From Bradyrhizobium sp. MOS003 (GTDB taxonomy: Bacteria; Pseudomonadota; Alphaproteobacteria; Rhizobiales; Xanthobacteraceae), in contig NZ_PYFW01000001.1 of the NCBI RefSeq assembly GCF_003020125.1, positions 1,612,001 through 1,676,000 on the forward strand: DNA of 64,000 bases, given 5' to 3'. Below, one piece after another: positions 15,378 through 24,660 of this stretch (position 1 is its first letter; each line of letters begins with the position of its first letter). Under the pieces are notes generated by a model, which saw only the letters and a program-made list of their open reading frames with translations, searched no databases and had not been told where the DNA came from. Made by a program: the position numbers and the translations under genes.

Positions 15378-16311
15378 TCACGCTCGTGGCGAGGCGATGA
15401 ATGTCCTCGGCTAGGCAAAGTCCCGTGCCGGGGCTGAGCAGCGCGGCCGAGCCGCCGGCAACGGCGTATCGAAATGCGCTTTCCAGGTTGTTGTCATGGA
15501 CCAGGTTCGACACCATCGCTCCCAGGAAGCTGTCGCCGGCGCCGGACACGCTGACGGGCTCGATCGGGAGCCCATTCGCGCGCAGGGTCATATCGCGCGT
15601 CAACAGCAGCGCGCCCTCGGCCCCCATCGAGAGCGCGATGATCTCGACGCGGTAGCGATCGAACAGGCGGCGCCCCGCTTGGATGAGAGAAGGCTCGTCA
15701 GTGCTGCTGATCCCGGCCAGATCTTGAAACTCCCGGAGGTTGGGCTTGATCAGATAAACGCCCGCCTCCAATGCCGCCTTCAGCGCGACGCCCGTCGTAT
15801 CCACAATGACCCTGGCGGCGCCCTTCGATGCCCGCACGACCCTGCCGTAGAAGTCATTCGGCACGCCTGGCGGGAGGCTGCCGCTTGCGATCACGAATGC
15901 CGCCTGCCAGCTGGTGCGGGCGATCGCGTCGAGGCACTGCTGCCATTCGAACTCGCTGAGGAAGGCACCCGGAAAGACCAGGCGAAACTGCTCGCGGGTC
16001 GTCTCGTCGAAGACGGTGATGTCCTCGCGGGTGTCGTTCGACGTCGGGATCACGATGCTACGCACCGCTTCGCGCTCGACCAGTGCCGCCAGGGTTTGCC
16101 CGCTGGCGCCTCCGGCAGGGTAAATGGCAGTTGCTTCCGTGCCGAGCCGCTTCAGAACGCGGGCGACGTTGATGCCGCCACCACCGGGATCGCGCTGAGC
16201 CTCCGCGCAGCGCATCTTGACGAACGGCTGCATTCTCTTGACCGAAGTCGAGATATCGACCGCGGGGTTGATCGTGAGCGTAACGATCTGGACGGGCGCT
16301 GTCTCAGCCAA
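15346..16311 (-). CDS. PfkB-family hexose/phosphofructose kinase
   Basis: The 321-residue protein is a PfkB (ribokinase-like) kinase of the 1-phosphofructokinase/6-phosphofructokinase-2 branch. It has TLTINPAVD at the N-terminus, the substrate motif DPGGGGINVARVL (residues 42-54) and the catalytic signature VSVSGAGDSFLGAMV (about 250-264) with the GAGD anion hole and base Asp. It probably phosphorylates fructose 6-phosphate or tagatose 6-phosphate with ATP. Its start overlaps the glucokinase stop by 8 bases, so it follows glucokinase and beta-glucosidase in one operon. Confidence 0.88.
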   Translation of the reverse strand: MAETAPVQIVTLTINPAVDISTSVKRMQPFVKMRCAEAQRDPGGGGINVARVLKRLGTEATAIYPAGGASGQTLAALVEREAVRSIVIPTSNDTREDITVFDETTREQFRLVFPGAFLSEFEWQQCLDAIARTSWQAAFVIASGSLPPGVPNDFYGRVVRASKGAARVIVDTTGVALKAALEAGVYLIKPNLREFQDLAGISSTDEPSLIQAGRRLFDRYRVEIIALSMGAEGALLLTRDMTLRANGLPIEPVSVSGAGDSFLGAMVSNLVHDNNLESAFRYAVAGGSAALLSPGTGLCLAEDIHRLATSVNVTSIAGPRA

Positions 16312-17278
16312 GGCCTTCAGCCTCCGTCAAAGCGCGCAGGCCAACGAACGCAACGTGTTCATCGAGGACGAGATAGGCAGGTATCGGCGCGAGGTATGCC
16401 TTAAGGCGTCCCTTGCCTTCAAAGCGTGCGCGAAACTGAGATGCGGCAAGATATTCCGGCATGTGTCGCAAGATGCCTCCGGCGATGAAGATGCCGCCCT
16501 TTGCGCCGATTGCGAGCGCGAGATTGCCCGCAACGGAGCCCAGCATGCCGCAGAACATGTCGACCGCCGACCGGCTGATCGGACATGAGCCCTCGATTCC
16601 GGTCCGGGTGATGTCGGCCGCGCGGCGTCTCGGGACCGTCACGCCGTCGAGGGATGCCAGAGCGTCATGGAGATTTTCCAGCCCCGCGCCCGACAGGACG
16701 CGTTCGGAAGAGACGTGTCCGAAGCGTCGCCGCAAGTGCTCAACGACCGTATCTTCGCGAAGCGAGCCGCCCGCCATCGTGCAATGGCCGCCCTCGCTAG
16801 GAAGCACGATCGGGGCGCCGGCATGGGGTATGCTGTTCACCATGCCGAGGCCGGTGCCGGGGCCAAGCGCAGCGAGGGGCGTTCCCGCGACACGCTCGCG
16901 CCCGCCAAGCGGCAGCAGGCTGCGCGGCGGAAGGTGGGGCAAGGCCCACCCTATCGCTTCGAAATCATTGATCAGACGTACCGAGGAGAACCCGTAATCG
17001 GCGCAAAGCTCTGCTGCATCAATAATCCAGGAATTGTTGGTGACGGCGCAGCGGCCATTCTGAACCGGGCCAGACGCGGCGAAAATGGCATTACGAATGG
17101 TACCGGACGGTGCTGTATCGCCGAGATAGGCCGCGAGAGCCTGCTGAAAGGTGCCAAAATCGCCGACGGCCATATGGGAGATCGGACCGATCTTGCCGTC
17201 GGCCAGCAGGGCGAAGCGAGCGTTGGTCCCACCGATGTCGGCGAGCAGAGTGGTTGCTCTCGAAGAGGCTGCTGTCAT
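16304..17278 (-). CDS. glk: Glucokinase
   Basis: The 324-residue protein is a Glk-type (ROK-independent) glucokinase. It has the ATP-binding LLADIGGTNARFAL at the N-terminus, the glucose-binding region LINDFEAIGWALP with catalytic Asp, LGPGTGLGM, and SEGGHCTMAGG. It phosphorylates glucose to glucose 6-phosphate. The start at 17278 overlaps the beta-glucosidase stop as ATGA, which indicates translational coupling. Glucose released by the beta-glucosidase would be trapped directly by this enzyme. Confidence 0.92.
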   Translation of the reverse strand: MTAASSRATTLLADIGGTNARFALLADGKIGPISHMAVGDFGTFQQALAAYLGDTAPSGTIRNAIFAASGPVQNGRCAVTNNSWIIDAAELCADYGFSSVRLINDFEAIGWALPHLPPRSLLPLGGRERVAGTPLAALGPGTGLGMVNSIPHAGAPIVLPSEGGHCTMAGGSLREDTVVEHLRRRFGHVSSERVLSGAGLENLHDALASLDGVTVPRRRAADITRTGIEGSCPISRSAVDMFCGMLGSVAGNLALAIGAKGGIFIAGGILRHMPEYLAASQFRARFEGKGRLKAYLAPIPAYLVLDEHVAFVGLRALTEAEGLG

Positions 17279-18612
17279 GACGAGTACCTCTCCTTGATCA
17301 GCCCGGCGTACCAGCCGAATGAAGCCTTTGGTATCCGTCGCAGAGAGGCATAGTCCACATATGTCAGGCCGAACCTTGTGCTGTAGCCGGAATCCCATTC
17401 GAAATTGTCGAGCAGCGACCAGATGAAATAGCCGCGCACATCGACGCCGCTTGAGGCGGCGGCATTCATCGCCTCGATATAGGTCTTCAGGAATTCAATT
17501 CGGCCGCTGTCATTCACCACGCCCGTCTGATCTGGTTGGTCGAAGCTGCCATATCCGTTCTCGAGGACGTAGATTGGCAGCCCGTAACGCCCATGGACGG
17601 ATTCAAGAGTCGACCGGAAAGCCTCGGGCTCGATAGGCCATCCGATCGGGGTTAAGGGAACGTTGGCCGGCTTGTCGCCGAAATCGTACCCCAGTATCGA
17701 GTCCGCACGCGTCTTCACATAGACCGGGCTATAGTGATTGAGCCCGAACCAATCGAGCGGGCGGCAAATGCGCGCCATGTCGCCCGATTGCATGTGTGGC
17801 TCGATCGCCGTCCGCATCGACGGCGGATAGGCGCCACGGCATTGCGGCTCTGGAAAGACATCGTTCCAATAGACGTTCAGCCGTGATGCCGCCGTTGCGT
17901 CGGCCTCGCTTGGGCTGGAGGGACGGCAGGGCTGCCGGTTGTGAATGCATCCGATCGAGGCGCCGGCGACGCGCGCGCGCAGCACATCCACAGCGGCTCC
18001 ATGCGCGAGATTGACGTTGTGGATCATGCGATGGAGTTCGTCCTCGCTGCCGCGGTCCCGCTTGCCGAGCGACCGACCGAACAAAGTGAAAATTGAGGGT
18101 TCGTTCAATGTCGCGAAACGCTTGACGCGGTCGCAGAAGCGGCTGGCAACTACGGCAGTGTAATCGGCGAACCATGCTGCGCACTCTCGATTAAGCCAGC
18201 CGCCGCGCTCCTCCAAAGCCTGGGGCAGATCCCAATGATAGAGGCATAGCCATGGCTCGATCCCGGCAGCCAGAAGCGCGTCGATGAGCCGGTCGTAGAA
18301 TGCAAGGCCGGCCTCGTTGGCGGATCCGCACCCTTGCGGCAAGATGCGCGGCCAGGCTACCGAAAACCGGTAAGCCTGCACGCCGAGAGCCTTCATCAGG
18401 CCCACGTCCTCGCGATAGCGATGATAATGGTCACACGCGACATCGCCGGTGTCGTGATCCTTGATGGCGCCCCTTCGGCAGTAGGTATCCCAGATGCTGA
18501 GCCCGCGGCCGTCCTCCCGCGCCGCCCCCTCGATCTGGAAGCTCGAGGTAGAAACGCCCCAGATGAAATCTGGGCGCAGGCTCGTGGTGTGCGGCAATTG
18601 CGTTGTCGACAT
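17275..18612 (-). CDS. Family 1 beta-glucosidase
   Basis: The 445-residue protein is a glycoside hydrolase family 1 enzyme. It has FIWGVSTSSFQIEGA near the N-terminus, ATLNEPSIF with the acid/base Glu, YVLENGYGSF with the nucleophile Glu in ENG, and the C-terminal GYFIWSLLDNFEWDSGYSTR. It hydrolyses beta-glucosides or short beta-gluco-oligosaccharides. There is no signal peptide, so it acts in the cytoplasm. The start at 18612 (MSTTQL) is preferred over an upstream ATG at 18639. It is the first gene of the operon with glk and the PfkB kinase and diverges from the agarase-like gene. Confidence 0.92.
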   Translation of the reverse strand: MSTTQLPHTTSLRPDFIWGVSTSSFQIEGAAREDGRGLSIWDTYCRRGAIKDHDTGDVACDHYHRYREDVGLMKALGVQAYRFSVAWPRILPQGCGSANEAGLAFYDRLIDALLAAGIEPWLCLYHWDLPQALEERGGWLNRECAAWFADYTAVVASRFCDRVKRFATLNEPSIFTLFGRSLGKRDRGSEDELHRMIHNVNLAHGAAVDVLRARVAGASIGCIHNRQPCRPSSPSEADATAASRLNVYWNDVFPEPQCRGAYPPSMRTAIEPHMQSGDMARICRPLDWFGLNHYSPVYVKTRADSILGYDFGDKPANVPLTPIGWPIEPEAFRSTLESVHGRYGLPIYVLENGYGSFDQPDQTGVVNDSGRIEFLKTYIEAMNAAASSGVDVRGYFIWSLLDNFEWDSGYSTRFGLTYVDYASLRRIPKASFGWYAGLIKERYSS

Positions 18613-18679
18613 GAACAATCTGCTGGGTCCAGCCCGCAATGATTATTTGTGACATGGTAGTCATGCTGGTCCGGGCGGT

Positions 18680-18695
18680 ATTGAGATATCTCAAT
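18680..18695. promoter_or_regulatory. Perfect 16 bp palindrome in divergent promoter
   Basis: ATTGAGATATCTCAAT is a perfect palindrome between the divergent beta-glucosidase operon and the agarase-like gene. It overlaps the first possible ATG (18694) of the latter, so that start is less likely than 18712. It is a good candidate operator for a sugar-responsive repressor, which is not encoded nearby. Confidence 0.6.
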
Positions 18696-18711
18696 GACCC
18701 CCGGCGCGGCC

Positions 18712-20094
18712 ATGCAAAGGATTGGGATCCTAAGACCATTGCTGGGGTCTGCCGTGCAAAGAACGAGATGGGGTGGGGTCGTTGATGGCGATCTCAGCGG
18801 GAGCGGCTACTTTCGCATTGTCGAGCGTTCTGGCGTATTCTGGGTCGTCGATCCGGACGGGGGCCGTTTCATCTCCAAGGGGGTCAATACGGTCCGCTTC
18901 GATCAGGAACGCATTGCGGGGACCGACCGCTTCCCCTACGCGGAGGCCTGCCGAGCCAAATATGGCAGCCTGCAGATCTGGCGTACTGCGGTATCTGACC
19001 GTCTGGCGAGCTGGTCCTTCAACACCGTCGGCTGCTGGTCAGACGAGCTCGTCGCCAGTTCGGGATCGCGATTGTTGGCAACCACGCCGATCGCGGAGCT
19101 AGGCGCATCCTTCCGCTTGCACCGGCCGGGTCAGGTCTTCCCTGATGTCTTCGATCCCGAATTCTCGGCGCACATCCGCGCAAGTGCCAACCAGCGCTGC
19201 TGGCATCGGCGCAATGATCCCGGCTTGCTCGGCACCTTCATCGACAACGAGCTCTACTGGTCACCCGACTGGCGCGGTTCCGATGAGCTTCTGACGCTGT
19301 TCCTGAACCTGCCGTCGCGTCGACCCGGCAAGGTCGTCGCCGTCTCAGGTCTGCAGGCCCGTTACCGGGATTTTGCTCAATTCAATGCGGTATGGCGCAC
19401 ACCGGCGCGATCCTGGCAGGAACTCGGCAGGATCGAACATGTCGCCGCACCTTTCGTCAGGCTTCGCCCCGGCGTCCTGACCGATGCGCTCGAGACCAAG
19501 GCCAATCTGGCAGATCCCGCCCGCGAAGCCTTCTCGGCGGATTGCGACGCCTTCGTGGCTATCGTGGCTGACAGATATTTCGAACTTTGCGTCTCGGCCA
19601 TCAAGGCGGCCGATCCCAATCATCTCGTGCTCGGATCCCGGTTCGGCTATCAGCCACCGGCAGGTGTCATCGCGGCTGCCGGCCGCCATCTCGATGTGAT
19701 CTCGTTCAACTGCTACGACTTTGACCCCGGTCCCGTCATTGACGCTTATGCTGCCGGCGCGAAGCCATGCCTGATCACCGAATTCTCATTTCGAGGCGAC
19801 GACGCAGGCTTGCCGAATACCAAGGGAGGGGGACCCCGGGTGGCGACCCAGACAGAGCGTGCCCAGGCCTTCGAGGGCTACGTTGTGACAGCGCTCAGCA
19901 AGCCGAATGTGGTCGGCTATCACTGGTTCGAGCATGCCGATGAGCCGGCGGAGGGGCGGTTCGACGGTGAAGATTCGAATTTCGGCACCGTGACCATCGA
20001 CGACAAGGTCTATCAAGAGCTGACGAAGACCATGACCAGGGTCAACGCAGCGGCAGAGCGCATTCACGCCGCTTCTGTGCCGGCTGTGATCTGA
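18712..20094 (+). CDS. Agarase-like TIM-barrel glycoside hydrolase
   Basis: The protein of about 460 residues resembles the proteins commonly annotated as agarase or beta-agarase: GYFRIVERSGVFWVVDPDGG and FISKGVNTVRF at the start, WSFNTVGCWSDE, GTFIDNELYW with a candidate acid/base Glu after Asn, and CLITEFSFRG with a candidate nucleophile Glu. Real substrate is unknown; galactan or another soil polysaccharide fragment is plausible. No signal peptide is obvious. It diverges from the beta-glucosidase operon, and both probably share the regulator that binds the intervening palindrome. The start is uncertain (18694, 18712 or later). Confidence 0.7.
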   Translation: MQRIGILRPLLGSAVQRTRWGGVVDGDLSGSGYFRIVERSGVFWVVDPDGGRFISKGVNTVRFDQERIAGTDRFPYAEACRAKYGSLQIWRTAVSDRLASWSFNTVGCWSDELVASSGSRLLATTPIAELGASFRLHRPGQVFPDVFDPEFSAHIRASANQRCWHRRNDPGLLGTFIDNELYWSPDWRGSDELLTLFLNLPSRRPGKVVAVSGLQARYRDFAQFNAVWRTPARSWQELGRIEHVAAPFVRLRPGVLTDALETKANLADPAREAFSADCDAFVAIVADRYFELCVSAIKAADPNHLVLGSRFGYQPPAGVIAAAGRHLDVISFNCYDFDPGPVIDAYAAGAKPCLITEFSFRGDDAGLPNTKGGGPRVATQTERAQAFEGYVVTALSKPNVVGYHWFEHADEPAEGRFDGEDSNFGTVTIDDKVYQELTKTMTRVNAAAERIHAASVPAVI

Positions 20095-20097
20095 TCG

Positions 20098-22527
20098 CTA
20101 CAGCGAGGTCAGGCGTCGCGCGTCGGACTTCGGCGGATCGGCCTCGGCCTCGGATACGATGGTCATGGTTCGAAACACGCTCGCGGGATTGACGCTGATG
20201 GAATCGATGCCCAGTCCCGTCAAGTACCGGGCGATCTCTGGATAGTTCGCGGGCGCTTCGCCACAGATGCCGATATGGCGACCGTTGCGCTTGGCGCCGA
20301 CCACCGCTTGCCGGAACATTTCTAGCATTCCCGGATCGCGCTCGTCGAAGTCGAACGCCACGATGTCGGAGTCCCGATCGACCCCGAGCGTGAGCTGGGT
20401 GAGATCATTGGAGCCTATCGAGAAGCCGTCGAAGAGCTCAGCGAACGCGTCGATCTGAATGACGTTGTTCGGGATCTCGCACATCACGTAAATTTCGAGG
20501 CTGTCTTCGCCGCGCTTCAGTCCATTGGCAGCCATCGTGGCGATCACGCGTCGACCTTCCGCGACGGTCCGGCAGAACGGCACCATGACACGCAGATTGG
20601 AGAGGCCCATCTGCCTCCGCACCCGTCGAAGCGCGGCACATTCGAGGGCAAACCCCTCAGCGTAGGCGGGATGGCTGTAGCGAGAGGCGCCCCGGAAGCC
20701 CAGCATTGGGTTCTCTTCCCGAGGCTCAAAACCTTCGCCTCCAATCAAGCTGGCATATTCGTTGGTCTTGAAATCGGAAAGCCGCACGATCACGGGCTTC
20801 GGATAGAATGCCGCAGCGATGGTGCCGACGCCTTCCGAAAGTCGTTGCACGAAGAAGTCGGCCGGACTGGCGAAGCCCTTCACGAGGCGCGCGATCTCGG
20901 CCCTCGCTTTGGCCGACTTGATCTTGTCCGGCTTCAGCAACGCCATCGGGTGAACGCCGATATGCTCGCTGATGATGAATTCCATCCGGGCGAGCCCGAC
21001 TCCAGCCTGCGGTTGCATTGCGGTCCGAAAGGCCATTTCCGGGGTGCCGACATTCACCATGATGGCAGTCCGCGGCTGTCGCAGCTCGCTGACCGGAGTT
21101 CTGGTCACTTCAAAGCCGACCTTTCCCTGGTAGACCTTGCCGACGTCGCCTTCGGCGCAGCAGATCGTCACTTCGATGCCGGTCTTGATCTTCTCCGTCG
21201 CGAGCGTGGCGCCCACCACCGCAGGAATGCCCAGCTCGCGTGCGATGATGGCGGCATGGCAGGTGCGGCCGCCCTTATCGGTGATGATGCCGGCCGCGAT
21301 CTTCATCACCGGCTCCCAGTCCGGGCTGGTGGCCGGCGCCACCAGGATCTCACCGGGCTTAAAGGAGGCAAGATCGCGTGCGGTCACGATGCGCCGGGTA
21401 CGCCCTGAGGCAATCTTTTCGCCCACCGCACGGCCGGTGACGACGAGCGGACCGCTTCCCTTCAGATTGTAGGTTTCGTAGACGTCCGCGGAGCGCCGCG
21501 AGGCGACCGTCTCGGGCCTGGCTTGGATGATGTAGAGCTTCCCGTCGGCGCCGTCCTTGGCCCATTCGATGTCCATCGGCATCGCGGCACCGGCGTGTTG
21601 GGAGTAATGGGCTTCGATACGAACCGCGATGTCGGCAAGGCTGAGCACCTCTGGGTCGGAGATGCAGAATTTGCGGCGTTCGGCTTCGGGGACATTGCGG
21701 GTGAGCGTTGCATGCTCGCCGCCGCGCTTGCCGTAGATCATGCGGATCTGCTTGGCTCCGAGCCGACGCCGCAGCACGTGGCGATATCCCTGGCTCAGCG
21801 TCGGCTTGTGAACATAGAACTCGTCCGGATCGACCTGGCCCTGCACGATGGTCTCGCCCAGACCGTAGCAGCCTGTGACGAAGACCACGTCGCGAAAGCC
21901 GGATTCGGTGTCGAGCGTGAAGACGACGCCACTGGTGGCCAGATCGGAACGCACCATTTTCATGACGGCGACGGAAAGTGCCACCTTGAAATGATCAAAG
22001 CCGTTGTCGACGCGATAGGAGATCGCCCGATCGGTGAAGATCGACGCGAAGCAACGTCGGCAGGCTTCGAACAGATCCGTGGGCCCGCGCACGTTGAGAA
22101 AGCTCTCGTGCTGGCCCGCAAAGCTCGCTGTGGGCAGATCCTCGGCCGTCGCGGAGCTTCGCACGGCGACAGCTACCCCCTTTCCGGCCTCCCGTTCGAG
22201 CTGCCGATACGCGTCCACGACCTGCTTGCGGAGGAGGGGCGTGTCCATGGCCTCGTATATGATCTCGCGAGCCTTCGCCGCCCTGCTGGCGAGCTGCTTT
22301 ATCTTGCTCTTGTCGATCCTGTCGAGGAGTCGGTGCAACTCGTCCGCAACATCATGACGTGACAGCGCGTCGCGGTAGGCCTCGGCCGTGATGGCGAAGC
22401 CGTTGGGGACGGCGATCCCTTGCGACGCGAGTGTCGTGTACAGCTCGCCGAGCGAAGCGGTCTTACCGCCCACCAAGCCGACGTCCTCCAGTCCAATTTC
22501 AAGGAAAGGTGTAATGTACCCGGACAT
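20098..22527 (-). CDS. ppsA: Phosphoenolpyruvate synthase
   Basis: The 809-residue protein has the three PEP synthase domains in order. The ATP-binding domain begins VGLVGGKTASLGELY and contains AVRSSATAEDLPTASFAGQ. The swivelling domain carries the phospho-histidine in GGRTCHAAIIARELGIPAVVG. The C-terminal PEP/pyruvate barrel has GLARMEFIISEHIG, GSNDLTQLTLGVDRDS and GICGEAPANYPEI. It makes phosphoenolpyruvate from pyruvate and ATP for gluconeogenesis. The start at 22527 (MSGYITPF) is preferred; 14 further codons upstream are possible. It converges with the agarase-like gene with only three bases between stops. Confidence 0.93.
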   Translation of the reverse strand: MSGYITPFLEIGLEDVGLVGGKTASLGELYTTLASQGIAVPNGFAITAEAYRDALSRHDVADELHRLLDRIDKSKIKQLASRAAKAREIIYEAMDTPLLRKQVVDAYRQLEREAGKGVAVAVRSSATAEDLPTASFAGQHESFLNVRGPTDLFEACRRCFASIFTDRAISYRVDNGFDHFKVALSVAVMKMVRSDLATSGVVFTLDTESGFRDVVFVTGCYGLGETIVQGQVDPDEFYVHKPTLSQGYRHVLRRRLGAKQIRMIYGKRGGEHATLTRNVPEAERRKFCISDPEVLSLADIAVRIEAHYSQHAGAAMPMDIEWAKDGADGKLYIIQARPETVASRRSADVYETYNLKGSGPLVVTGRAVGEKIASGRTRRIVTARDLASFKPGEILVAPATSPDWEPVMKIAAGIITDKGGRTCHAAIIARELGIPAVVGATLATEKIKTGIEVTICCAEGDVGKVYQGKVGFEVTRTPVSELRQPRTAIMVNVGTPEMAFRTAMQPQAGVGLARMEFIISEHIGVHPMALLKPDKIKSAKARAEIARLVKGFASPADFFVQRLSEGVGTIAAAFYPKPVIVRLSDFKTNEYASLIGGEGFEPREENPMLGFRGASRYSHPAYAEGFALECAALRRVRRQMGLSNLRVMVPFCRTVAEGRRVIATMAANGLKRGEDSLEIYVMCEIPNNVIQIDAFAELFDGFSIGSNDLTQLTLGVDRDSDIVAFDFDERDPGMLEMFRQAVVGAKRNGRHIGICGEAPANYPEIARYLTGLGIDSISVNPASVFRTMTIVSEAEADPPKSDARRLTSL

Positions 22528-22780
22528 GATGACAGCAGACCACGTCGCGGCCTTCTGCCTTTGAGGCAAGTCAAACTTCGTTGCCGCCCCTTTTCTCTCC
22601 TGTGCGGTCTATTTGCGTGTGCTTTGCACGCAGCGGACCGCGGGTGCGAGGTCGGCGCCCGGTCTTCCCTGCGCCCTTGTGAACAAGAGGGCAGCACGAA
22701 ACCGAAACGACAAGGCAGAGCTCGGGCGATTTCAGCCGCGAGAACGCGTCACCATGTTTGTGGTATTGAAAACGCCCGTC

Positions 22781-23158
22781 CTAGGTCGTCGGCGTCCCGC
22801 TGTTGAGAAGATTGGCGAGGGCGGTGAGAAGCTGCGCAGGCGCAAACGGCTTGGGCAGCATGACGCTGTTGGGAACGCCTTTGGAGGTCCAGTCCGAGGC
22901 TGCGGCCCCGCTCATATAGATGATAGGAAATTCCGGATGGATCTCCCTGGCGTGTTGGGCGACCTCCCAGCCGTCCATCTTGCCCTTGAGGTCGATGTCC
23001 GTCACCAGCGCGCGATATTGGCCGTTGTGGGCTTTCAGCAAAGTGACCGCCTCTTCCCCAGACGATGCGATGACCGCTTCGAAGCCGCCGTCACGCAGAG
23101 CGTCTGCGACGAAACTCTGCAGCAATGCCTCGTCTTCGACGACAAGGACCACTGGCAT
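22781..23158 (-). CDS. Single-domain response regulator (CheY-like receiver)
   Basis: The protein of about 125 residues is a lone receiver domain: VVLVVEDEALL with the acidic pair, TDIDLKGKMDG with the phospho-acceptor Asp, YMSGAA with the switch Ser, and MLPKPFAPAQL with the conserved Lys. There is no output domain, so it must act by protein contact. The start at 23158 is supported by GGAG seven bases upstream; longer frames read through a poorly conserved leader. It lies 170 bases downstream of the ECF sigma gene on the same strand. Its partner kinase is not in the window. Confidence 0.88.
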   Translation of the reverse strand: MPVVLVVEDEALLQSFVADALRDGGFEAVIASSGEEAVTLLKAHNGQYRALVTDIDLKGKMDGWEVAQHAREIHPEFPIIYMSGAAASDWTSKGVPNSVMLPKPFAPAQLLTALANLLNSGTPTT

Positions 23159-23331
23159 TTCAATCTCCGGCACGATGCATTCCCCTCTGCAGCCCGAAAC
23201 CCAAGTTACAAAGTGAACATAAGTTCCCCGCCGGTACGGCGCTCGGCGCACCCTCGCGCCGTTGCGCTTCGGCTTCTCGTTCAGCGCACGACGTCTTGGG
23301 GAGACCGATGCAAGTGGGTGCGGATCACGAG

Positions 23332-23973
23332 TTAAAGGCCGAGTGCGGACACGGGCGCGCCGACGTCATGATCGCCAGGCGGCAAGGCTCTGATCTGCTC
23401 CCGCACCTGCAGCAGCGCACGCCGGAGCCAGGTCTTGATGGTGTTGACCGGCACATCATACTGCTCGGCCAGCCGATCCCGGCTTTCACCGTGGATATAG
23501 GCCGCGATCACCAGATGACGCCGTGCCGGGTCCAGCGTCTGCAGGGCGGACAGCATGCTCTGCTGCAGCCTGGCGGTGTCGCTTTCGCTTTCCCTGCTTT
23601 CCATGCTCTCCAGCGCCGTGGGTGCGTCGGCGGGGAATTCCAGCAGCATCGAATGGTCGCGATATATTTCCCGCGACGGCCTTCGCGCGGCATCGATCGC
23701 GAGATTCCTGGCGATCGTGATCATCCACAGCATGGGAGAGCCCAGCGCCGGACGGTAGGCGGACGCGTTCAGCCAGATGCGGACATAGGCCTCCTGCACG
23801 ATCTCCTCCGCAAGATGCCGGCGCCTGACGACCGGCAGCACAGTGGCAAACAGCTTGCGCCTCGTCGCCGCGTACAACTTTTCGAACGCCGGCTCATTCC
23901 CGCCCGCCATGCACAGCAGGAGGTGCTCAAGCTCGGTGGACTCGACCGCGCTGAGGCTGCTTGTCATTGCCAT
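23332..23973 (-). CDS. ECF-type RNA polymerase sigma factor
   Basis: The 213-residue protein has sigma region 2 (FEKLYAATRRKLFATVLPVV, AEEIVQEAYVRIWLNA, MLWMITIARNLAIDAARR) and region 4 (LQTLDPARRHLVIAAYIHGES, RLAEQYDVPVNTIKTWLRRAL). The linker of about 40 residues between them and the size fit SigK-like ECF factors. No anti-sigma gene follows; the next gene downstream is the receiver domain at 22781. A strong TGT-N12-ACA site (24032-24049) lies 59 bases upstream of the start, which suggests possible control by a PpsR-type repressor. Confidence 0.9.
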   Translation of the reverse strand: MAMTSSLSAVESTELEHLLLCMAGGNEPAFEKLYAATRRKLFATVLPVVRRRHLAEEIVQEAYVRIWLNASAYRPALGSPMLWMITIARNLAIDAARRPSREIYRDHSMLLEFPADAPTALESMESRESESDTARLQQSMLSALQTLDPARRHLVIAAYIHGESRDRLAEQYDVPVNTIKTWLRRALLQVREQIRALPPGDHDVGAPVSALGL

Positions 23974-24031
23974 GTCATTCCCCGGGTTGCCGGAAATTCC
24001 ATCCGACCAAGCTCTCCGATGTCGGAGTGAG

Positions 24032-24049
24032 TGTCAATAAAAGTTTACA
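24032..24049. promoter_or_regulatory. PpsR/CrtJ-type site outside the photosynthesis cluster
   Basis: TGTCAATAAAAGTTTACA fits TGT-N12-ACA and is very like the site before bchF (TGTCAAACAATCTTTACA). It lies between the divergent ECF sigma factor and the small membrane protein at 24197. A chance match is possible, since several exact matches are expected in 64 kb. Confidence 0.45.
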
Positions 24050-24196
24050 CGTGAATCTGACAATGCTGCACCAAATTCGAAGGATATAGTTGTGTGTTCA
24101 AATGGTTCTTCGCTATGAGCCGTGCCGGCAGACGACCCTTAGGAACAAAGTCTAGAGGCCTCCATTGTCATCCAAATCATACAACGGAGGCTTCCT

Positions 24197-24634
24197 ATGC
24201 AAGGCGACAACGCAATCAGCTGGCTGATGTTCTTCACCCTCGCGGCCACGACGTTCATCATTGCCGGTGCGTTCATCTACTTCCTTCGGTCCCACACCAA
24301 TCGCGAAATCGCGGCGAACGCGCTTGAAGGCAACGGAAGCAGCCGCGGCGTCGCGCCGAGCGGGGCAGGGCCCGAACTGATCGGTTTCGCGGTTCTCGCA
24401 TTCGCGGTGATGGGCCTGCTCACGGTCGGCTACAACGGCAAAGCCCGCGTCGAAACAGCTCAAGCGCCCGCGCCGGTCGGTGGTGCAACCACAGGCATGG
24501 CGCAGCCGGTCGGCACGCCTGATCAGTCGAAACCCTACCAGCCGGTCAATCCCGCGCCCGACACCCGCGCTGCCCCGACCTCGTCCAATACCGGGACTGG
24601 GCCCGAGAACGGTTCGACGGGACTACCGAAGTAA
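24197..24634 (+). CDS. Hypothetical membrane protein, two predicted helices
   Basis: The 145-residue protein has hydrophobic helices at about residues 10-31 (MFFTLAATTFIIAGAFIYFL) and 61-80 (LIGFAVLAFAVMGLLTVGY). A Pro/Ala/Gly/Thr-rich tail of about 60 residues (90-145) follows and is probably disordered and outside the membrane. The start has a strong GGAGG site. I do not recognise a family and assign no function. It diverges from the ECF sigma gene. Confidence 0.75.
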   Translation: MQGDNAISWLMFFTLAATTFIIAGAFIYFLRSHTNREIAANALEGNGSSRGVAPSGAGPELIGFAVLAFAVMGLLTVGYNGKARVETAQAPAPVGGATTGMAQPVGTPDQSKPYQPVNPAPDTRAAPTSSNTGTGPENGSTGLPK

Positions 24635-24660
24635 AGGATGGCTGGCCGAAGACGCGGGCT

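Noticed and set aside
15496..16404. Plus-strand open frame opposite the PfkB kinase
   Set aside because: Shadow of a gene with clear catalytic motifs on the other strand.
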